In this document: positions 22,736 to 25,895 of the stretch, piece by piece
How positions within the stretch are numbered: the stretch's first letter is position 1
Layout of the letters: every line of letters starts with the position of its first letter
Assembly (NCBI GenBank): GCA_002450925.1
Contig: DKAU01000097.1
Span: forward strand, 1-25,895
DNA length: 25,895 bases
Direction: 5' to 3'
From: Thiobacillus sp. UBA6918
GTDB taxonomy: Bacteria > Pseudomonadota > Gammaproteobacteria > Burkholderiales > Thiobacillaceae
Position numbers and translations under genes: made by a program
The notes under the pieces: model-generated
What the model saw: only the letters and a program-made list of their open reading frames with translations
What the model was told of the DNA's origin: nothing
The model's database searches: none

Positions 22736-23488
22736 TTACATGCTGACCTGAATTTCGCGGTCGTTGGTGGCCTGGAGTGGGCGGGCATTCATTTCGTAGA
22801 GTTTCTGGAAACTCTTTACCTGCTTGGCGGAAACCTTCACCGGCTCCTTCATCACCATCCACTTCACACCTTCGCTGCAAGGCGGCGTGGTCAGCGATCC
22901 AGCAAAGCTGTAGTAGCCCTTGCCGGCAGGCATCAGGTTTGCGGCGTTGATGGTCACGTTGGCATAGCTGCGCTCTTCACCCGCTTCGGTGGGCATGCGG
23001 CCCATGGCGGCGCCAAAGGCCTTGTTCTCGGCCCCCTTGTCCAGCAGTACCCCTATCACAGCCAGTTTGCCGTCGTCGCTCTTGTGAACGAAGTGGGCAA
23101 CCATGGCGTGGCGCTTGCCGTCAGTTGCTTCTTCGCTGGGGGTATGGAAGTGGAACTGCAGCAGCTTGTACTGCTTGCCGTCCACGGTAATGCTGCTGCC
23201 TTCGGCGTAGTTCACTTGTAGGGTGTGGCCGTTGTTCACGATCTTCAAGGGGGAATCCTTGTAGTCGAACTGGATCTCGGGCAGTTTGGCAGGCTTGGCA
23301 CCCTTGATATCGATAGGCGATTGCACCTTGCCTACGCCGCAAGTGGAAAACTCGGCTGCCATCTCGCCCCAGTGTCCGGGGCCATGTTCGCCTTCATATT
23401 CCCAATGGGGGCCGGAAGCGATGGCAATTGGGCTAAAAGCAAATGCAACTGCAACGGCGAGTGCCGCCTTGATCTTGTTCGACTGCAT
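22736..23488 (-). CDS. Periplasmic alpha-type carbonic anhydrase
   Basis: The enzyme interconverts CO2 and bicarbonate. The 250-residue product from ATG 23488 has a signal peptide (MQSNKIKAALAVAVAFAF, cleavage near IAIAS at 21-25), then HWEYEGEHGPGHWGE and QSPIDI, the standard alpha-CA opening. Zinc ligands are H113 and H115 (QFHFHTPSE) and H132 (AHFVH); H88 in NNGH is the likely proton shuttle, T200-T201 the gatekeeper site, and C50 with C204 a probable disulfide. A strong GGAGGA lies 5 nt before this ATG, which excludes the open upstream extension. A bidirectional terminator follows. Confidence 0.95.
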   Translation of the reverse strand: MQSNKIKAALAVAVAFAFSPIAIASGPHWEYEGEHGPGHWGEMAAEFSTCGVGKVQSPIDIKGAKPAKLPEIQFDYKDSPLKIVNNGHTLQVNYAEGSSITVDGKQYKLLQFHFHTPSEEATDGKRHAMVAHFVHKSDDGKLAVIGVLLDKGAENKAFGAAMGRMPTEAGEERSYANVTINAANLMPAGKGYYSFAGSLTTPPCSEGVKWMVMKEPVKVSAKQVKSFQKLYEMNARPLQATNDREIQVSM

Positions 23489-23684
23489 TATTCCTCCAGA
23501 TAAGTTGTGGTAGATGCCGCGAAAAGGCACAGATAAGCCCTGGGCGCAGCGATTTTACCTGAGTAATGGCATGCCAAGAACTAGTTCAAAAGCCATAGGG
23601 ACGGGAAGTCAGGGCAGTATTTGATATGTGGAATCCTTTGCGACCATTGCCTATAAACAATGCATAAGGGGGAGAAAGAACAAC
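23489..23684. other. Divergent intergenic region, no gene seen
   Basis: This 196-nt spacer separates carbonic anhydrase (minus) from the dehydrogenase (plus). It contains the two ribosome binding sites, a 10-bp palindrome TGGCATGCCA at 23567-23576 and a TATAAA at 23652-23657 flanked by CATTG/CAATG. I could not pair any -10 with a convincing -35 at normal spacing on either strand. Confidence 0.6.
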
Positions 23685-24797
23685 ATGGAAGAAATCTTTC
23701 GATTCGCCGACGAGATGGGGCCGGCCAAGGTGATTCACGTGCATGAGCCTGGCATCGGGCTGAAGGGCATATTGGTTATCGATAACGTCGCCCCTGGCCC
23801 TTCCATCGGCGGACTGCGCATGGCACCGGATGTCAGCACTGAAGAATGTTTTCGCCTTGCCCGAGCCATGACCCTGAAAAACGCTGCTGCCGATCTACGC
23901 CATGGTGGTGGCAAGTCGGTGTTGTATGGAGACCCGCGCATGCGCAAAGAACAAAAGGAGCAGTTGATCCGCGCCTTTGCCTGCGCCCTCGAGCACGAGG
24001 ACAACTACATCTTCGGCCCCGACATGGGCACGGACGAGGAATGCATGGCCTGGATCAAGGATGAGATCAATCGTTCGGTCGGTTTGCCGAAGGAAATCGG
24101 CGGCATCCCGCTGGACGAGATTGGCGCCACCGGATGGGGACTGTCCCACGTGACTGAGGTGGCTCTGCGCTACCGAGACTTTCCGCTTTCAGGCGCGCGC
24201 TTCGCCATCCAGGGCTTTGGTGCAGTGGGCAAGCATACCGCCCGCTTTCTGTCTGCCAAGGGTGCGGTGCTGGTGGCCGCTGCCGATACGGCAGGCACCA
24301 TCGCCAACCCCAAGGGCATCGATGTGGCCAAGCTCTCGGAATTGAAGGAAGCTGGCAAGACCGTGCTGGATTACCCGGATGGCGAGAAACTCGAGCGCGA
24401 TGCCGTGATCGATGTGGAATGCGATATCTGGATACCAGGCGCCCGGCCTGATGTGATCCACGAGGACAATGTGGATCGCCTGAAAACCAGGCTTGTCATC
24501 GAAGGCGCCAATATCCCCATCACCCACGGTGCAGAGAAGATGCTGCATGAAAAAGGCATCCTGTGCGTGCCGGACTTTATTGCCAATGCCGGCGGCGTGA
24601 TCTGCGCCGCCATGGAATACGCCGGCGCCAGCGAATCCGCCGCATTCGAAACCATTGCCGAAAAGCTTCGAAACAACACCGAGGAAGTGCTGGAAAAGAC
24701 CACTAAGCAGGGCATGCTGCCGCGCGAGGCGGCCATGGAAATGGCAGTCGCAAGGGTGAAGAAATCCATGTCCTATCGACGCTGGAACATTTACTGA
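23685..24797 (+). CDS. Leucine-dehydrogenase-like Glu/Leu/Phe/Val dehydrogenase
   Basis: Such enzymes deaminate an amino acid to its 2-oxoacid with NAD(P)+. The 370-residue product has GPSIGGLRM (38-46), AMTLKNAAA with K65, GGGK with K77 and GPDMGTD with D113, the catalytic set. The Rossmann motif is QGFGAVG (176-182), with D201 after strand 2, favouring NAD. The residue aligned with the glutamate-binding lysine of GDH (K89 in the Clostridium enzyme) is I41, so a hydrophobic substrate such as Leu, Val or Ile is more likely. AAGGGGGAGA supports the ATG at 23685. The TGA overlaps the next ATG, tying it to the oxidoreductase genes. Confidence 0.88.
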   Translation: MEEIFRFADEMGPAKVIHVHEPGIGLKGILVIDNVAPGPSIGGLRMAPDVSTEECFRLARAMTLKNAAADLRHGGGKSVLYGDPRMRKEQKEQLIRAFACALEHEDNYIFGPDMGTDEECMAWIKDEINRSVGLPKEIGGIPLDEIGATGWGLSHVTEVALRYRDFPLSGARFAIQGFGAVGKHTARFLSAKGAVLVAAADTAGTIANPKGIDVAKLSELKEAGKTVLDYPDGEKLERDAVIDVECDIWIPGARPDVIHEDNVDRLKTRLVIEGANIPITHGAEKMLHEKGILCVPDFIANAGGVICAAMEYAGASESAAFETIAEKLRNNTEEVLEKTTKQGMLPREAAMEMAVARVKKSMSYRRWNIY

Positions 24798-25711
24798 TGT
24801 ATCGCATACGCTTTCACGGCCGAGGCGGCCAAGGCATGAAGACAGCGAGCCGACTGCTGGGTACCGCGCTGCATCTGGAAGGCTTTCAGGTACAGGACGC
24901 GCCGCGCTATGGCGCCGAGCGTCGAGGTGCGCCGATCTTCGCCTACGTGCGAGCTGCGAAAGAACCCATTTTCGAGCGCGGCATCATCCGCGTGCCAGAC
25001 CTCGTCATCGTTGCTGACGATAGCCTGGTACCGGTTCCCGCAGCCGGTGTACTGCAGGGCGTTTCCGAATACACCGTCATGCTGATTAACACTGGCGAGG
25101 ATGCAGAGACCTGGAAGCATCGACTGAATTTCAAAGGCACCGTGCTGACCCTGCCGGCTGAGCCGGCGGAACGCGCCGAGTTGAAATTTGTCGGCGCCAC
25201 CTGCGCTGGTGCGGCGGCGTGCCTGCTCGGCGTCGTTTCCAAAGGAAAACTCGAAGCCGCATTCCGCGAGGAACTATCCAAGCACGGCGAAGCGGTCGTC
25301 AAGCGCAACCTCGATCAGGCGTTCGCCGCCTTTGAAAAGATGGAAGCGAATGCCGGTTGTGTCAGCGAAGGTGCGGCCACCAGCGTGGATGAGTCACCGG
25401 CTGCCGATTGGGTAGAGTTGCCGTTGGACGAGTCGGACATCGCAGCATCGGCCGTGCATGCCGGCGCCACCAGTGTCGAAGTGCGCACCGGTTTGTGGCG
25501 CATCATGCGCCCGGTAATCGACTACGAGCGCTGCAACAAATGCTGGTGGGTGTGCAGCGAGTTCTGCCCGGACAGCGCGATCAAGGTGAAAGAGGGTAAA
25601 CCTGAAATTGATTATGACCATTGCAAGGGCTGCATGATCTGCGTTGCGCAATGCCCGCCGCACGCAATCGAAGCGGTGCCGGAAGAACAGTTTGCGGAGG
25701 AGAAGAAATGA
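24797..25711 (+). CDS. 2-oxoacid:ferredoxin oxidoreductase, fused gamma-delta subunit
   Basis: The 304-residue product joins a gamma domain (about 1-185; FHGRGGQGMKTAS and PRYGAERRGAP motifs) to a ferredoxin-type delta domain (about 235-295) through a linker rich in Ala, Ser and acidic residues. The delta part has two iron-sulfur motifs: C246, C249, C253, C257 and C276, C279, C282, C286. The second is the usual CxxCxxCxxxCP; the first has one extra residue (CxxCxxxCxxxCP). The complex oxidises a 2-oxoacid with CoA to acyl-CoA, CO2 and reduced ferredoxin, or runs in reverse. Start overlaps the dehydrogenase stop; end overlaps the alpha gene by 4 nt. Confidence 0.9.
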   Translation: MYRIRFHGRGGQGMKTASRLLGTALHLEGFQVQDAPRYGAERRGAPIFAYVRAAKEPIFERGIIRVPDLVIVADDSLVPVPAAGVLQGVSEYTVMLINTGEDAETWKHRLNFKGTVLTLPAEPAERAELKFVGATCAGAAACLLGVVSKGKLEAAFREELSKHGEAVVKRNLDQAFAAFEKMEANAGCVSEGAATSVDESPAADWVELPLDESDIAASAVHAGATSVEVRTGLWRIMRPVIDYERCNKCWWVCSEFCPDSAIKVKEGKPEIDYDHCKGCMICVAQCPPHAIEAVPEEQFAEEKK

Positions 25712-25895
25712 CCAGCACGCTCATCACCGGCAATCAGGCGGCTGCCTGGGGCGCACGGCTGGCGCGCGCCGATTACCTGCCGGCCTTTCCCATCACGCCG
25801 CAAACGGAAATCATAGAAACCCTGGCCGAGTGGATCGATGCCGGCGAGATCGACCTGCGCATGACCATGATGGAATCCGAGCATTCCATGATTAC
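25708..25895 (+). CDS. 2-oxoacid:ferredoxin oxidoreductase alpha subunit, N-terminal part
   Basis: The 62 visible codons read MTSTLITGNQAAAWGARLAR and then DYLPAFPITPQTEIIETLAEW, the hallmark N-terminus of the alpha subunit (GNxAxAxGAxLA and PITPQTEI). MESEHSMI follows, where family members have the conserved ExEhsai region. The gene runs off the window end; a beta subunit carrying thiamine diphosphate is expected downstream. GGAGGAG at 25696-25702 is the ribosome binding site, and the ATG overlaps the preceding TGA. Confidence 0.92.
   Translation, partial: MTSTLITGNQAAAWGARLARADYLPAFPITPQTEIIETLAEWIDAGEIDLRMTMMESEHSMI

Noticed and set aside
23638..23657. Promoter TTGCGA/TATAAA before the dehydrogenase
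   Set aside because: The hexamers are only 8 nt apart, far from the 16-18 nt needed; the other TTGATA at 23621 is 25 nt away.

Overview
The window is chromosomal DNA from a Gram-negative proteobacterium, most likely a betaproteobacterium of the Nitrosomonadales type. This rests on the gene order (tuf-rpsJ, a gap, then rplC to rplQ with infA and rpmJ after secY), the sequences of the ribosomal proteins and RpoA, and genes for outer-membrane and periplasmic proteins. Species level cannot be settled from the sequence alone.

Positions 1-14028 hold the S10-spc-alpha ribosomal superoperon, all on the plus strand: the last codons of tuf, rpsJ, then rplC-rplD-rplW-rplB-rpsS-rplV-rpsC-rplP-rpmC-rpsQ (S10 part), rplN-rplX-rplE-rpsN-rpsH-rplF-rplR-rpsE-rpmD-rplO-secY-infA-rpmJ (spc part) and rpsM-rpsK-rpsD-rpoA-rplQ (alpha part). 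It closes with a strong intrinsic terminator. Nothing is missing, and genes are tightly packed with 1-17 nt overlaps or short gaps. The three longest gaps before gene blocks each contain a promoter-like sequence: before rplC, rplN and rpsM. The first two share an 11-nt GC-rich block at and after the -10, while the rpsM one is of extended -10 type.

Positions 14029-17485 carry a SAM hydrolase (plus), a glycerate 2-kinase (minus) and an OprB-like outer-membrane porin (plus). The divergent kinase/porin spacer has a good Fur-box-like palindrome overlapping a TATAAT. Positions 17486-21682 are a minus-strand efflux operon: a lipoprotein membrane-fusion protein followed by an RND pump, with no TolC-type channel beside it. 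Two convergent gene pairs meet with overlapping or abutting stop codons and no space for a terminator.

Positions 21683-23488 hold a divergent promoter region with an inverted repeat, a GFA-family zinc protein translationally coupled to an unrecognised secreted protein, a bidirectional terminator, and a periplasmic alpha-carbonic anhydrase (minus). From 23685 to the window end is an amino-acid catabolic/ferredoxin cluster: a leucine-dehydrogenase-like enzyme, a fused gamma-delta subunit of a 2-oxoacid:ferredoxin oxidoreductase, and the start of its alpha subunit, all with overlapping start and stop codons. Together these suggest oxidative deamination of a hydrophobic amino acid followed by ferredoxin-linked conversion of the 2-oxoacid to an acyl-CoA, or the reverse direction.

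No tRNA, rRNA, CRISPR array, insertion sequence or prophage gene was seen. There is no gene-free stretch above 300 bases; the longest gaps (339-516, 16091-16270, 21683-21824, 23489-23684) are described below. Most of the window is ordinary; the points of interest are regulatory sites and the last gene cluster.
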